From contig NW_027488369.1 in assembly GCF_051014445.1 (NCBI RefSeq), positions 17,440,001 through 17,504,000 of the forward strand: a DNA stretch of 64,000 bases. The letters are read 5' to 3'. The notes below the pieces were generated by a model. It was given only the letters and a program-made list of their open reading frames with translations. It was not told the origin of the DNA and ran no database searches. Positions within the stretch are counted from its first letter, which is position 1. The number at the start of each line of letters is the position of its first letter. The translations under genes were made by a program, and so were the position numbers. The stretch comes from Colletes latitarsis. Lineage: Eukaryota > Arthropoda > Insecta > Hymenoptera > Colletidae. Below, piece by piece: positions 14,101 through 28,950 of the stretch.

Positions 14101-15311
14101 ATGCGAAAGTACGAGCCAGATGAGGGCAAATACCAGACCTAACCGAGACATAACCGGCGTTATCCTCTAAAATATTAATCGCAACCAGCTTCTATTGACT
14201 GTTTCAGTGTGGTACCACATTACTACGTGATCCAAACCAGAAAAAGCCCAGGATCTGGCCAACAAGTATGCGAAAAACGCGAATATATGAGCCATATGAT
14301 TGCAAATACCAGAACTAACCCTGACATAACCAGCGTTATCCTCTAAAATACGCATCGGAACATGCTTTTAATGACTGTTTCAGTGTGGTACCACATTACA
14401 ACGTGATCCAAACCAGAAAAAGCCCAGGATCGGGCCAACAAGAATGCGAAAAATGCGAATGTACGAGCCTGATGAGGGAAAATCCCAGACCTAACCGAGA
14501 CGTAACCGGCGTTATCCCCTAAAATATTAATCGCAACCAGGTGTAATTGACTGTTTCGGTGTGGTACCGCATTGCTACGATGATCCAAACCAGAAAGAGG
14601 CCAGGATCTGGCCAACAAGTATGCGAAAAATGCGAAAATATGGGCCAGATGATTGCAAATACCAGAACTAACCCAGACATAACCAGCGATATCCTCTAAA
14701 ATACGCATAGGAACATGCTTTTAATGACTCTTTCAGTGTGGTACCACATTACAACGTGATCCAAACCAGAAAAAGCCCAGGATCGGGCCAACAAGAATGC
14801 GAAAAATGCGAAAGTACGAGCCTGATGAGGGAAAATCCCAGACCTAACCGAGACGTAACCGGCGTTATCCCCTAAAATATTAATCGCAACCAGGTGTAAT
14901 TGACTGTTTCGGTGTGGTACCGCATTGCTACGATGATCCAAACCAGAAAGAGGCCAGGATCTGGCCAACAAGTATGCGAAAAATGCGAAAGTATGAGCCA
15001 GATGATTGCAAATACCAGAACTAACCCAGACATAACCAGCGATATCCTCTAAAATATTAATCGCAACCAGGTTTAATTGACTGTTTCGGTGTAGTACTGC
15101 ATTACTACGTGATCCAGACCAGAAAAAGGCCAGGATCTGGCCAACATGTATGCGCAAAATGCGCAAGTACGAGCCAGTTGAGGGCAAATCCCAGACCAAA
15201 CCGAGACATAACCGGCGTTATCCTCTAAAATATTAATCGCAACCAGGTTTAATTGACTGTTTCGGTGTGGTACCACATTACTACGTGATCCAAACCAGAA
15301 AAAGGCCAGGA
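9107..15311. repeat. Satellite subfamily B block 3
   Basis: The longest run of B monomers, about 35. The entry is again the TTTATCAAGATCAGG / TTTCGGTGTGGTACCG junction. The exit is near 15312, where AGGATCTGGCCAAC is replaced by AGGATCTGTTCAAC within one monomer. After this point I see no further B monomers to the end of the window. Two monomers near 13150 and 13500 share a 6-nt deletion (TATTGACAGTGTGG instead of TATTGACTGTTTCAGTGTGG), which marks them as relatives by local duplication. Confidence 0.8.
14343..15048. repeat. Tandem duplication of a two-monomer unit (about 353 bp)
   Basis: Two adjacent copies start at about 14343 and 14696 with the rare variant ATACGCAT followed by AACATGCTTTTAATGAC. 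Both carry the rare CTACGATGATCC insertion. They differ by only a few bases, such as GCATCGG against GCATAGG and GACTGTTTC against GACTCTTTC. This is a recent local dimer duplication. Confidence 0.8.
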
Positions 15312-18300
15312 TCTGTTCAACAAGTATGTGAAAAACGCGAAAGTATGAGTCTGATGAGGTCAAATCCCAGACCTATCCCAGACTTAACTTGCGTTATCCT
15401 CTAAAATATTGATCGAAACCAGGTTTAATCGACTGTTTCAGCGTGGTATCACATTAGTACGTGATACAATCCAGAAACAGCCCAGGATCTAGCCATGAAG
15501 TATGAGAAATATGCGAAAGTATGAGCCTGATGAGGGCAAATCCTAGACCTAACCCAATCCTAAAATGCGTTATCCTCTAAAATATTTATCAAGACCAGGT
15601 TTAATTGAATGTTTCAGTGTGGTACCACATTAATACGTGAACCAAACCAGAAAAAACCCAGGATCCGTTCAACAAGTATGTTAAAACTGCGACAGTATGA
15701 CCCTGATGAGGGCAAATCCCAGGCCTAACCTAGACCTAACATGCGTTGTCCTCTAAAATATTGATGGAAACCAGGTTTAATGGACTGTTTCAGTGTGGCA
15801 CCACTTTACTACGTGATCCAAAGCAGAAAAAACCCTCGATCAGGCCAACATGTATGTTAAAACTGCGAAAGTATGACCCTGATGAGGGCAAATCCCAGGA
15901 CTAACCTAGACCTAACTTGCGTTATCCTCTAAAATATTGATCGAAACCAGGTTTAATCGACTGTTTCAGCGTGGTACCACATTACTACGTGATCCAATCC
16001 AGAAATAGCCCAGGATCTAGCCATGAAGTATGAGAAATATGCGAAAGTATGAGCCAGATGAGGGCAAATCCTAGACCTAACCCAGACCTAACATGCGTTA
16101 TTCTCTAAAATATTTATCTAGACCAGGTTTAATTGAATGTTTCAGTGTGGTACCACATTACTGCGTGATCAAAACCAGAAAAAACCCAGGATCCGTCCAA
16201 CAAGTATGTGAAGAATGCGAAAGTATCAGTCTGATCAGTGAAAATCTCAGGCCTTACCTAGACCTAACATGCGTTGTCCTCTAAAATATTGATGGAAACC
16301 AGGTTTGAATGACTGTTTCAGTATGGTACTGCATTACTACAAGATGCAATCCAGAAATAGCCCAGGATCTAGCCATCAAGTATGAGAAATATGCGAAAGA
16401 ATGAGCCTGATGAGAGCAAATCCCAGACCTAACCTAGACCTAACATGCGTTATCCTCTAAGATATTGAGCGAAACCAGGTTTAATGGACTGTTTCAGTGT
16501 GGTACCACACTACTTCGTGATCCAAACCAGAGAAAGCCCAGGATCTGTTCAAGAAGTATGTGAAAAACGCTAAACTGTGAGCCTGATGAGAGCAAATCCT
16601 AGACCTAACCCAGACCTAACATGCGTTATCCTCTAAAATATTTATCAAGACCAGGTTTAATTGAATGTTTCAGTGTGGTACCACATTACTACGTGAACCA
16701 AACCAGAAAAAACCCAGGATCCGTTCAACAAGTATGTTAAAACTGCGACAGTATGACCCTGATGAGGGCAAATCCCAGACCTAACCTAGACCTAACATGA
16801 ATTATTCTCTAAAATATTGATCGAAACCAGGTTTACTTGACTGCTTCAGTGTGGTCCCACATTACTACGTGATCCAAACCAGAAAAAACCCAGGATCCGT
16901 TCAGCAAGTATGTGAAGAATGCGAAAGTATGAGTCTGATGAGGGAAAATCCCAGGCCTAACCTAGACCTAACATGCGCTATCCTCTAAAATATTGATCGA
17001 AAGCAGGTTTAGTCGAATGTTTCAGTGTGGTCCCACATTACTACGTGATCCAAACCAGAAAAAACCCAGAATCCGTTCAACAAGTATGTGAAGAATGCGA
17101 AAGTATGAGTCTGATGAGGTCAAATCCCAGGCCTAACCTAGACCTAACATGTGTTATCCTCAAAAATATTGATCGAAACCTGGTTTAATCGACTGTTTCA
17201 GTGTGGTACCACATTACTATGTGATTCAATCCAGAAAATAACCCAGGATCTGTTCAACGAGTATGTGAAGTGTGCGAAAGTATGAGTCTGATGAGGTCAA
17301 ATCCCAGACCACTCCCAGACTTAACTTGCGTTATCCTCTAAAATATTGATCGAAACCAGGTTTAATCAACTGTTTCAGTGTGGTACCACATTACTACGTG
17401 ATCCAATCCAGAAAAAACCCAGGATCTAGCCATCAAGTACGAGAAATATGCGAAAGAATGAGCCTGATGAGAGCAAATCCCAGACCTAACCTAGACCTTA
17501 CATGCGTTATCCTCTAAAATATTGAGCGAAACCAGGTTTAATGGACTGTTTCAGTGTGGTACCACACTACTTCGTGATCCAAACCAGAAAAAACCCAGGA
17601 TCTGTTCAACAAGTATGTGAAAAACGCTAAACTGTGAGCCTGATGAGAGCAAATCCCAGACCTATCCTAGACCTTACATGCGTTATCCTCTAAAATATTG
17701 AGCGAAACCAGGTTTAATGGACTGTTTCAGTGTGGTCCCACATTACTACGTGATCCAAACCAGAAATAACCCAGGATCTGTTCTACATGTATGAATAATA
17801 TGCGAAAGAATGAGCCTGATGAGAGCAAATCCCAGACCTAACCTAGACCTAACATGAATTATTCTCTAAAATATTGATCGAAACAAGGTATAATTGACTG
17901 TTTCAGTGTGGTACCACATTACTACGTGATGCAATCCAGAAAAAGCCCAGGATCTAGCCATCAAGTATGAGTAATATGCGAAAGAATGAGCCTGATGAAG
18001 GCAAATCCCAGACCTAACCTAGACCTAACATGCGTTATCCTCTAAAATATTGAGCGAAACCAGGTTTAATGGACTGTTTCAGTGTGGTACGATACTACTT
18101 CGTGATTCAAACCAGAGAAAGCCCAGGATCTGTTCAAGAAGTATGTGAAAAACGGTAAACTGTGAGCCTGATGAGGGCAAATCTTAGACCTAACCCAGAC
18201 CTAAGATGCGTTATCCTCTAAAATATTGATCGAAACCAGGTTTAGTCGACTGTTTCAGTGTGGTCCCACATTACTACGTGATCCAAACCAGAAAAAACCC

Positions 18301-19621
18301 AGAATCCGTTCAACAAGTATGTGAAGAATGCGAAAGTATGAGTCTGATGAGGTCAAATCCCAGGCCTAACCTAGACCTAACATGCGTTATCCTCAAAAAT
18401 ATTGATCGAAACCTGGTTTAATCGACTGTTTCAGTGTGGTACCACATTACTATGTGATCCAAACCTGAAAATAACCCAGGATCTGTTCAACGAGTATGTG
18501 AAGTGTGCGAAAGTATGAGTCTGATGAGGTCAAATCCCAGACCATTCCCAGACTTAACTTGCGTTATCCTCTAAAATATTTATCAAGATCAGGTTTAATT
18601 GATTGTTTCAGTGTGGTCCCACATTACTACGTGATCCAAACCAGAAAAAACCCAGTATCTGTTCAACATGTATGAGAAATATGCGAAAGAATGAGCCTGA
18701 TGTGAGCAAATCCCAGACCTAACCTAGACCTAACATGAATTATTCTCTAAAATATTGATCGAAACCAGGTTTACTTGACTGCTTCAGTGTGGTCCCACAT
18801 TACTACGTGATCCAAACCAGAAAAAACCCAGGATCCGTTCAGCAAGTATGTGAAGAATGCGAAAGTATGAGTCTGATGAGGTCAAATCCCAGGCCTAACC
18901 TAGACCTAACATGCGTTATCCTCAAAAATATTGATCGAAACCTGGTTTAATCGACTGTTTCAGTGTGGTACCACATTACTATGTGATCCAAACCAGAAAA
19001 TAACCCAGGATCTGTTCAACGAGTGAAGTGTGCGAAAGTATGAGTCTGATGAGGTCAAATCCCAGACCATTCCCAGACTTAACTTGCGTTATCCTCTAAA
19101 ATATTGATCGAAACCAGGTTTAATCGACTGTTTCAGTGTGGTACCACATTACTACGTGATCCAAACCAGAAAAATCCCAGGATCTAGCCATCAAGTACGA
19201 GAAATATGCGAAAGAATGAGCCTGATGAGAGCAAATCCCAGACCTAACCTAGACCTTACATGCGTTATCCTTTAAAATATTGAGCGAAACCAGGTTTAAT
19301 GGACTGTTTCAGTGTGGTACCACATTACAACGTGATTCAATCCAGAAATAGCCCAGGATCTAGCCATGAAGTATGAGAAATATGCGAAAGTATGAGCCTG
19401 ATGAGGGCAAATCCTAGACCTAGCCCAAACCTAACGTGCGTTATCCTCTAAAATATTTATCAAGATCAGGTTTAATTGATTGTTTCAGTGTGGTCCCACA
19501 TTACTACGTGATCCAAACCAGAAAAAACCCAGGATCCGTTCAACAAGTATGTGAAGAATGCGAAAGTATGAGTCTGATGAGTGAAAATCCCAGGCCTAAC
19601 CTAGACCTAAGATGCGTTAAC

Positions 19622-20130
19622 CTCTAAAATATTTATCCAGACCAGGTTTCATTGAATGTTTCAGTGTGGTACCACATTACTACGTGATCCAAACCAGAAA
19701 AAACCCAGGATTCGTTCAACAAGTATGTGAAGAATGCGAAAGTATGAGTCTGATGAGTGAAAATCCCAGGCCTAACCTAGACCTAACATGCGTTATCCTC
19801 TAAAATATTGATCGAAACCTGGTTTAATCGACTGTTTCAGTGTGGTACCACATTACTATGTGATGCAATCCAGAAAAAGCCCAGGATCTAGCCATCAAGT
19901 ATGAGAAATATGCGAAAGAATGAGCCTAAGATGCGTTAACCTCTAAAATATTTATCCAGACCAGGTTTCATTGAATGTTTCAGTGTGGTACCACATTACT
20001 ACGTGATCCAAACCAGAAAAAACCCAGGATTCGTTCAACAAGTATGTGAAGAATGCGAAAGTATGAGTCTGATGAGTGAAAATCCCAGGCCTAACCTAGA
20101 CCTAACATGCGTTATCCTCTAAAATATTGA
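19622..20130. repeat. Off-register duplication junction in the satellite
   Basis: The AT box of one monomer type (CTCTAAAATATTTATCCAGACC) recurs at 19622 and 19941, 319 bp apart instead of 352. At 19921-19933 the text reads GAGCCTAAGATGCGTTAAC. In complete monomers GAGCCT and AAGATGCG are separated by 33 bp beginning GATGAGGGC. The short repeat CCT at both edges suggests a microhomology deletion or out-of-register exchange. The duplicated units on each side are otherwise almost identical. Confidence 0.8.
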
Positions 20131-22859
20131 TCGAAACCTGGTTTAATCGACTGTTTCAGTGTGGTACCACATTACTATGTGATGCAATCCAGAAAAAGCC
20201 CAGGATCTAGCCATCAAGTATGAGAAATATGCGAAAGAATGAGCCTGATGAGAGCAAATCCCAGACCTAACCTAGACCTAACATGCGTTATCCTCTAAAA
20301 TATTGAGCGAAACCAGGTTTAATGGACTGTTTCAGTGTGGTCCCACATTACAACGTGATTCAATCCAGAGATAGCCCAGGATCTAGCCATGAAGTATGAG
20401 AAATATGCGAAAGTATGAGCCTGATGAGGGCAAATCCTAGACCTAGCCCAAACCTAACGTGCGTTATCCTCTAAAATATTTATCAAGATCAGGTTTAATT
20501 GATTGTTTCAGTGTGGTCCCACATTACTACGTGATCCAAACCAGAAAAAACCCAGTATCTGTTCAACATGTATGAGAAATATGTGAAGGAATGAGCCTGA
20601 TGCGAGCAAATCCCAGACCTAACCTAGACCTAACATGAATTATTCTGTAAAATATTGATCGAAACCAGGTTTACTTGACTGCTTCAGTGTGGTCCCCCAT
20701 TACTACGTGATCCAAACCAGAAAAAACCCAGGATCCGTTCAGCAAGTATGTGAAGAATGCGAAAGTATGAGTCTGATGAGGTCAAATCCCAGGCCTAACC
20801 TAGACCTAACATGCGTTATCCTCAAAAATATTGATCGAAACCTGGTTTAATCGACTGTTTCAGTGTGGTACCACATTACTATGTGATCCAAACCAGAAAA
20901 TAACCCAGGATCTGTTCAACGAGTATGTGAAGTGTGCGAAAGTATGAGTCTGATGAGGTCAAATCCCAGACCATTCCCAGACTTAACTTGCGTTATCCTC
21001 TAAAATATTGAACGAAACCAGGTTTAATCGACTGTTTCAGTGTGGTACCACATTACTACGTGATCCAAACCAGAAAAAACCCAGGATCTAGCCATCAAGT
21101 ACGAGAAATATGCGAAAGAATGAGCCTGATGAGAGCAAATCCCAGACCTAACCTAGACCTTACATGCGTTATCCTCTAAAATATTGAGCGAAACCAGGTT
21201 TAATGAACTGTTTCAGTGTGGTACCACACTACTTCGTGATCCAAACCAGAAAAAACCCACGATCTGTTCAACAAGTATGTGAAAAACGCTAAGCTGTGAG
21301 CCTGATGAGAGCAAATCCCAGACCTAACCTAGACCTTACATGCGTTATCCTCTAAAATATTTATCCAGACCAGGTTTAATGGACTGTTTCAGTGTGGTCC
21401 CACATTACTACGTGATCCAAACCAGAAATAACACAGGATCCGTTCAACAAGTATGTGAAGAATGCGAAAGTATGAGTCTGATGAGTGAAAATCCCAGGCC
21501 TAACCTAGACCTAACATGCGATATCCTCAAAAATATTGATCGAAACCTGGTTTAATCGTCTGTTTCAGTGTGGTACCACATTACTATGTGATCCAAACCA
21601 GAAAATAACCCAGGATCTGTTCAACGAGTATGTGAAGTGTGCGAAAGTATGAGTCTGATGAGGTCAAATCCCAGACCAATCCCAGACTTAACTTGCGTTA
21701 TCCTCTAAAATATTGATCGAAACCAGGTTTAATCGACTGTTTCAGTGTGGTACCCCATGACTACGTGATCCAAACCAGAAAAAACCCAGGATCCGTTCAA
21801 CAAGTATGTGAAAAACGCGAAAGTATGAGCCTGATGAGGGCAAATCCAAGACCTATCCCAGACCTAACTTGCGTTGTCCTCTAAGATATTGATGGAAACC
21901 AGGTTTAATTGACTGTTTCCGTGTTGTACTTCATTTCTACGTGATGCAATCCAGAAAAAGCCCAGGATCTAGCCATCAAGTTTGAGAAATATGCGAAAGA
22001 ATGAGCCTGATGAGGGCAAATCCCAGACCTAACCTAGACCTAACATGAATTATTCTCTAAAATATTGATCGAAACCAGGTTTAATTGACTGTTTCAGTGT
22101 GGTCCCACATTACTACGTGATCCAAACCAGAAAAAACCCAGGATCCGTTCAACAAGTATGTGAAGAATGCGAAAGTATGAGTCTGATGAGTGAAAATCCC
22201 AGGCCTAACCTAGACCTAACATGCGTTATGCTCAAAAATATTGATCGAAACCTGGTTTAATCGACAGTTTCAGTGTGGTACCACATTACTATGTGATCCA
22301 AACCAGAAAAAACCCAGGATCTGTTCAACAAGTATGTGAAGAACGCTAAACTGTGAGCCTGATGAGGGCAAATCTTAGACCTAACCCAGACCTAAGATGC
22401 GTTAACCTCTAAAATATTTATCCAGACCAGGTTTCATTGAATGTTTCAGTGTGGTACCACATTACTACGTGATCCAAACCAGAGAAAACCCAGGATTCGT
22501 TCAACAAGTATGTGAAGAATGCGAAAGTATGAGTCTGATGAGAGAAAATCCCAGGCCTAACCTAGACCTAACATGCGTTATCCTCTAAAATATTGATCGA
22601 AACCTGGTTTAATCGACTGTTTCAGTGTGGTACCACATTACTATGTGATGCAATCCAGAAAAAGCCCAGGATCTAGCCATCAAGTATGAGAAATGTGCGA
22701 AAGAATGAGCCTGATGGGAGCAAATCCCAGACCTAACCTAGACCTAACATGCGTTATCCTCTAAAATATTGAGCGAAACCAGGTTTAATGGACTGTTTCA
22801 GTGTGGCACCACACTACTACGTGATCCAAACCAGAAAAAACCCAGGATCAGTTCAACAA

Positions 22860-23230
22860 GTATGTGAAGAATGCGAAAGTATGAGTCTGATGAGTGAAAA
22901 TCCCAGGCCTAACCTAGACCTAACATGCGTTATCCTCACAAATATTGATCGAAACATGGTTTAATCGACTGTTTCAGTGTGGTACCACATTACTATGTGA
23001 TCCCAACCAGAAAATAACCCAGGATCTGTTCAACGAGTATGTGAAGTGTGCGAAAGTGTGAGTCTGATGAGTGAAAATCCCAGGCCTAACCTAGACCTAA
23101 CATGCGTTATCCTCACAAATATTGATCGAAACATGGTTTAATCGACTGTTTCAGTGTGGTACCACATTACTATGTGATCCCAACCAGAAAATAACCCAGG
23201 ATCTGTTCAACGAGTATGTGAAGTGTGCGA
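22860..23230. repeat. Single-monomer tandem duplication
   Basis: Two adjacent monomers share the private variants CCTCACAAATATTGATCG and GAAACATGG (near 22934 and 23110) and GATCCCAACCAGAAAATAACCC. They are 176 bp apart and almost identical, so one copy arose by a recent single-unit duplication. Confidence 0.7.
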
Positions 23231-26200
23231 AAGTGTGAGTCTGATGAGGTCAAATCCCAGACCAATCCCAGACTTAACTTGCGTTATCCTCTTAAATATT
23301 GATCGAAACCAGGTTTAATCGACTGTTTCAGTGTGGTACCACATTACTACGTGATCCAAACGAGAAAAAACCCAGGATCTAGCCATCAAGTATGAGAAAT
23401 ATGCGGAAGAATGAACCTGATGAGAGCAAATCCCAGACCTAACCTAGACCTTACATGCGTTATCCTCTAAAATATTGAGCGAAACCAGGTTTAATCGACT
23501 GTTTCAGTGTGGTACCACATTACTGTGTGATGCAATCCACAAAAAGCCCAGGATCTAGCCATCAAGTATGAGAAATATGCGAAAGAATGAGCCTGATGAG
23601 AGCAAATCCCAGACCTAACCTAGACCTAACATGCGTTATCCTCTAAAATATTGAGCGAAACCAGGTTTAATGGACTGTTTCAGTGCGGCACCACACTACT
23701 ACGTGATCCAAACCAGAAAAAACCCAGGATCAGTTCAACAAGTATGTGAAGAATGCGAAAGTATGAGTCTGACGAGTGTAATTCCCAGGGCTGACCTAGA
23801 CCTAACATGCGTTATCCTCTAAAATATTGATCGAAACCAGGTTTAATTGACCGTTTCAGTGTGGTACCACATTACTACGTGATCCAAACCAGAAAAAACC
23901 CAGGATCCGTTCAACATGTATGTGAAGAATGCGAAAGAATGAGCCTGATGAGAGCAAATCCCAGACCTAACCTAGACCTTACATGCGTTATCCTCTAAAA
24001 TATTGAGCGAAACCAGGTTTAATGGACTGTTTCAGTGTGGTACCACATTACTTCGTGATCCAAACCAGAAAAAACCCAGGATCTGTTCAACAAGTATGTG
24101 AAAAACGCTAAACTGTGAGCCTGATGAGGGCAAATCCTAGACCTAACCCAGACCTAACATGCGTTAGCCTCTAAAATATTTATCAAGACCTGGTTTAATT
24201 GAAAGTTTCAGTGTGGTACCACATTACTACGTGATGCAATCCAGAAAAAGCCGAGGATCTAGCCATCAAGTTTGAGAAATATGCGAAAGAATGTACCTGA
24301 TGAGAGCAAATCCCAGACCTAACCTAGACCTAACATGAATTATTCTCTAAAATATTGATCGAAACCAGGTTTAATTGACTATTTCAGTGTGGTCCCACAT
24401 TACTACGTGATCCAAACGAGAAAATAACCCAGGATCTGTTCAAGGAGTATGTGAAGTGTTGCGAAAGTATGAGTCTGATGAGGTCAAATCCGAGACCTAT
24501 CCCAGACCTAACTTGCGTTATCCTCTAAAATATTGATCGAAACCAGGTTTAATCGACTGTTTCAGTGTGGTACCACGTTACTATGTGATCCCAACCAGAA
24601 AATAACCCAGGATCTGTTCAACGAGTATGTGAAGTGTGCGAAAGTGTGAGTCAGATGAGGTCAAATCCCAGACCAATCCCAGACTTAACTTGCGTTATCC
24701 TCTTAAATATTGATCGAAACCAGGTTTAATCGACTGTTTCAGTGTGGTACCACATTACTACGTGATCCAAACGAGAAAAAACCCAGGATCTAGCCATCAA
24801 GTATGAGAAATATGCGGAAGAATGAACCTGATGAGAGCAAATCCCAGGCCTAACCTAGACCTTACATGCGTTATCCTCTAAAATATTGAGCGAAACCAGG
24901 TTTAATCGACTGTTTCAGTGTGGTACCACATTACTGTGTGATGCAATCCACAAAAAGCCCAGGATCTAGCCATCAAGTATGAGAAATATGCGAAAGAATG
25001 AGCCTGATGAGAGCAAATCTCAGACCTAACCTAGACCTAACATGCGTTATCCTCTAAAATATTGAGCGAAACCAGGTCTAATGGACTGTTTCAGTGTGGT
25101 ACCACACTACTTCGTGATCCAAACCAGAAAAAACCCAGGATCAGTTCAACAAGTATGTGAAAAACGCTAAACTGTGAGCCTGATGAGGGCTAATCTTAGA
25201 CCTTACCCAGACCTAAGATGCGTTATCCTCTAAAATATTTATCCAGACCAGGTTTCATTGAATGTTTCAGTGTGGTCCCACATTACTACGTGATCCAAAC
25301 CAGAAAAAACCCAGGATCCGTTCAACAAGTATGTGAAGAATGCGAAAGTATGAGTCTGATGAGTGAAAATCCCTGACCTAACCTAGACTTAACATGCGTT
25401 ATCCTCTAAAATATTGATCGAAACCTGGTTTAATCGACTGTTTCAGTGTGGTACCACATTACTACGTGATCCAAACCAGAAAATAACCCAAGATCTGTTC
25501 AAGGAGTATGTGAAGTGTGCGAAAGTATGAGTCTGATGAGGTCAAATCCTAGACCTATCCCAGACCTAACTTGCGTTATCCTCTAAAATATTGATCGAAA
25601 CCAGGTTTAATCGACTGTTTCAGTGTGGTACCACATTACTATGTGATCCAAACCAGAAAATAACCCAGGATCTGTTCAAGGAGTATGTGAAGTGTGCGAA
25701 AGTATGAGTCTGATGAGGTCAAATCCCAGACCTATCCCAGACCTAACTTGCGTTATCCTGTAAATTATTGATCGAAACCAGGTTTAATCGACTGTTTCAG
25801 TGCGGTACCACATTACTACGTGATCCAAACCAGAAAAAACCCAGGATCAGTTCAACAAGTATGTGAAGAATGCGAAAGTATGAGTCTGATGAGTGAGAAT
25901 CCCAGACCTATCCCAGACCTAACATTCGTTATCCTCAAAAATACTGATTGAAACCAGGTTTAATCGACTGTTTCAGTGTGGTACCACATTACTACGTGAT
26001 CCAAACCAGAAAAAACCCAGGATCTGTTCAAGGAGTATGTGAAGTGTGCGAAAGTATGAGTCTGATGAGGTCAAATCCTAGACCTATCCCAGACCTAACT
26101 TGCGTTATCCTCTAAAATATTGATCGAAACCAGGTTTAATCGACTGTTTCAGTGTGGTACCACATTACTATGTGATCCAAACCAGAAAATAACCCAGGAT

Positions 26201-27540
26201 CTGTTCAAGGAGTATGTGAAGTGTGCGAAAGTATGAGTCTGATGAGGTCAAATCCTAGACCTATCCCAGACCTAACTTGCGTTATCCTCTAAAATATTGA
26301 TCGAAACCAGGTTTAATCGACTATTTCAGTGCGGTACCACATTACTACGTGATCCAAACCAGAAAAAACCCAGGATCAGTTCAACAAGTATGTGAAGAAT
26401 GCGAAAGTATGAGTCTGATGAGTGAGAATCCCAGACCTATCCCAGACCTAACATTCGTTATCCTTTAAAATATTGATCGAAACCAGGTTTAATCGACTGT
26501 TTCAGTGTGGTACCACATTACTACGTGATCCAAACCAGAAAAAACCCAGGATCAGTTCAACAAGTATGTGAAGAATGCGAAAGTATGAGTCTGATGAGTG
26601 TAATTCCCAGGGCTGACCTAGACCTAACATGCGTTATCCCCTAAAATATTGATCGAAACCAGGTTTAATCGCCTGTTTCAGTGTGGTATCACACTACTAC
26701 GTGACCCAAACCAGAAAAAACCCAGGATCTGTACAACAGGAATGTGAAAAACGCGAAAATATGAGCCTGATGAGGGCAAATCCCAGACCAATCCCAGACC
26801 TAACTTGCGTTATCCTCTAAAATACTGATCGAAACCAGGTTTGAATGACCGTTTCAGTGTGGTACCACATTACTACGTGATCCAAACCAGAAAAAACCCA
26901 GGATCCGTTCAACAAGTATGTGAAAAATGCGAAAGTATGAGTCCGATCAGTGAAAATCTCAGGCCTTACCTAGACCTAACTTGCGTTGTCCTCTAAAATA
27001 TTGATGGAAACCAGGTTTCATTGACTGTTTCAGTGTGGTACCACATTACTACGTGATCCAAACGAGCAAAAACCCAGGATCTAGCCATCAAGTATGAGAA
27101 ATATGCGAAAGAATGAACCTGATGAGAGCAAATCCCAGACCTAACCTAGACCTTACATGCCTTATCCTCTAAAATATTGAGCGAAACCGGGTTTAATCGA
27201 CTGTTTCAGTGTGGTACCACATTAATATGTGATGCAATCCAGAAAAAGCCCAGGATCAGTTCAACAAGTATGAGAAGAATGCGAAAGTATGAGTCTGATG
27301 AGTGAGAATCCCAGACCTATCCCAGACCTAACTTGCGTTATCCTCAAAAATATTGATTGAAACCAGGTTTAATCGACTGTTTCAGTGTGGTACCACATTA
27401 CTACGTGATCCAAACCAGAAAAAACCCAGGATCCGTTCAACAAGTATGTGAAGAATGCGAAAGTATGAGTCTGATAAATGAAAATCCCAGACCTAACCTA
27501 GACTTAACATGCGTTATCCTCTAAAATATTGATCGAAACC

Positions 27541-28950
27541 TGGTTTAATCGACTGTTTCAGTGTGGTACCACTTTACTACGTGATCCAATCCAGAAATAG
27601 CCCAGGATCTGTTCAAGGAGTATGTGAAGTGTGCGAAAGTATGAGTCTGATGAGGTCAAATCCTAGACCTATCCCAGACCTAACTTGCGTTATCCTCTAA
27701 AATATTGATCGAAACCAGGTTTAATCGACTGTTTCAGTGTGGTACCACATTACTATGTGATCCAAACCAGAAAAAACCCAGGATCAGTTTAACAAGTATG
27801 AGAAGAATGCGAAAGTATGAGTCTGATGAGTGAGAATCCCAGACCTATCCCAGACCTAACATTCGTTATCCTCTAAAGTATTGATCGAAACCAGGTTTAA
27901 TCGACTGTTTCAGTGTGGTACCACATTACTATGTGATCCAAACCAGAAAAAACCCAGGATCAGTTTAACAAGTATGTGAAGAATGCGAAAGTATGAGTCT
28001 GATGAGTGAGAATCCCAGACCTATCCCAGACCTAACATTCGTTATCCTCTAAAATATTGATCGAAACCAGGTTTAATCGACTGTTTCAGTGTGGTACCAC
28101 ATTACTACGTGATCCAAACCAGAAAAATCCCAGGATCAGTTCAACAAGTATGTGAAGAATGCGAAAGTATGTGTCTGATGAGTGTAATTCCCAGGCCTAA
28201 CCTAGACTTAACATGCGTTATCCTCTAAAATATTGATCGAAACCTGGTTTAATCGACTGTTTCAGTGTGGTACCACTTTACTACGTGATCCAATCCAGAA
28301 ATAGCCCAGGATCTGTTCAAGGAGTATGTGAAGTGTGCGAAAGTATGAGTCTGATGAGGTCAAATCCTAGACCTATCCCAGACCTAACTTGCGTTATCCT
28401 CTAAAATATTGATCGAAACCAGGTTTAATCGACTGTTTCAGTGTGGTACCACATTACTATGTGATCCAAACCAGAAAAAACCCAGGATCAGTTTAACAAG
28501 TATGAGAAGAATGCGAAAGTATGAGTCTGATGAGTGAGAATCCCAGACCTATCCCAGACCTAACATTCGTTATCCTCTAAAATATTGATCGAAACCAGGT
28601 TTAATCGACTGTTTCAGTGTGGTACCACATTACTACGTGATCCAAACCAGAAAAAACCCAGGATCAGTTCAACAAGTATGTGAAGAATGCGAAAGTATGA
28701 GTCCGATGAGTGTAATTCCCAGGGCTGACCTAGACCTAACATGCGTTATCCTCTAAAATATTGATCGAAACCAGGTTTAATCGACTGTTTCAGTGTGGTA
28801 TCACACTACTACGTGACCCAAACCAGAAAAAACCCAGGATCTGTTCAAGGAGTATGTGAAGTGTGCGAAAGTATGAGTCTGATGAGGTCAAATCCTAGAC
28901 CTATCCCAGACCTAACTTGCGTTATCCTCTAAAATATTGATCGAAACCAG
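27541..28950. repeat. Local four-monomer higher-order unit (704 bp)
   Basis: TGGTTTAATCGACTGTTTC followed by GGTACCACTTTACTACG occurs at 27541 and again at 28245, exactly 704 bp later. The following types (TGTTCAAGGAGTATGTGAAG, CAGTTTAACAAGTATGAGAAG, then GAGTGTAATTCCCAGGGC) follow in nearly the same order. Related runs occur near 26550 and 38660-39030. Confidence 0.75.

Noticed and set aside
5729..15199. Minus-strand open frames of 96-176 codons with repeated FAFFAYLLARSW-like peptides in subfamily B.
   Set aside because: They recur with the satellite period and span up to three monomers, because 3 x 176 bp restores the frame. They have no independent start signals, and changes among copies do not look coding. 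They are frames left open by the repeat.
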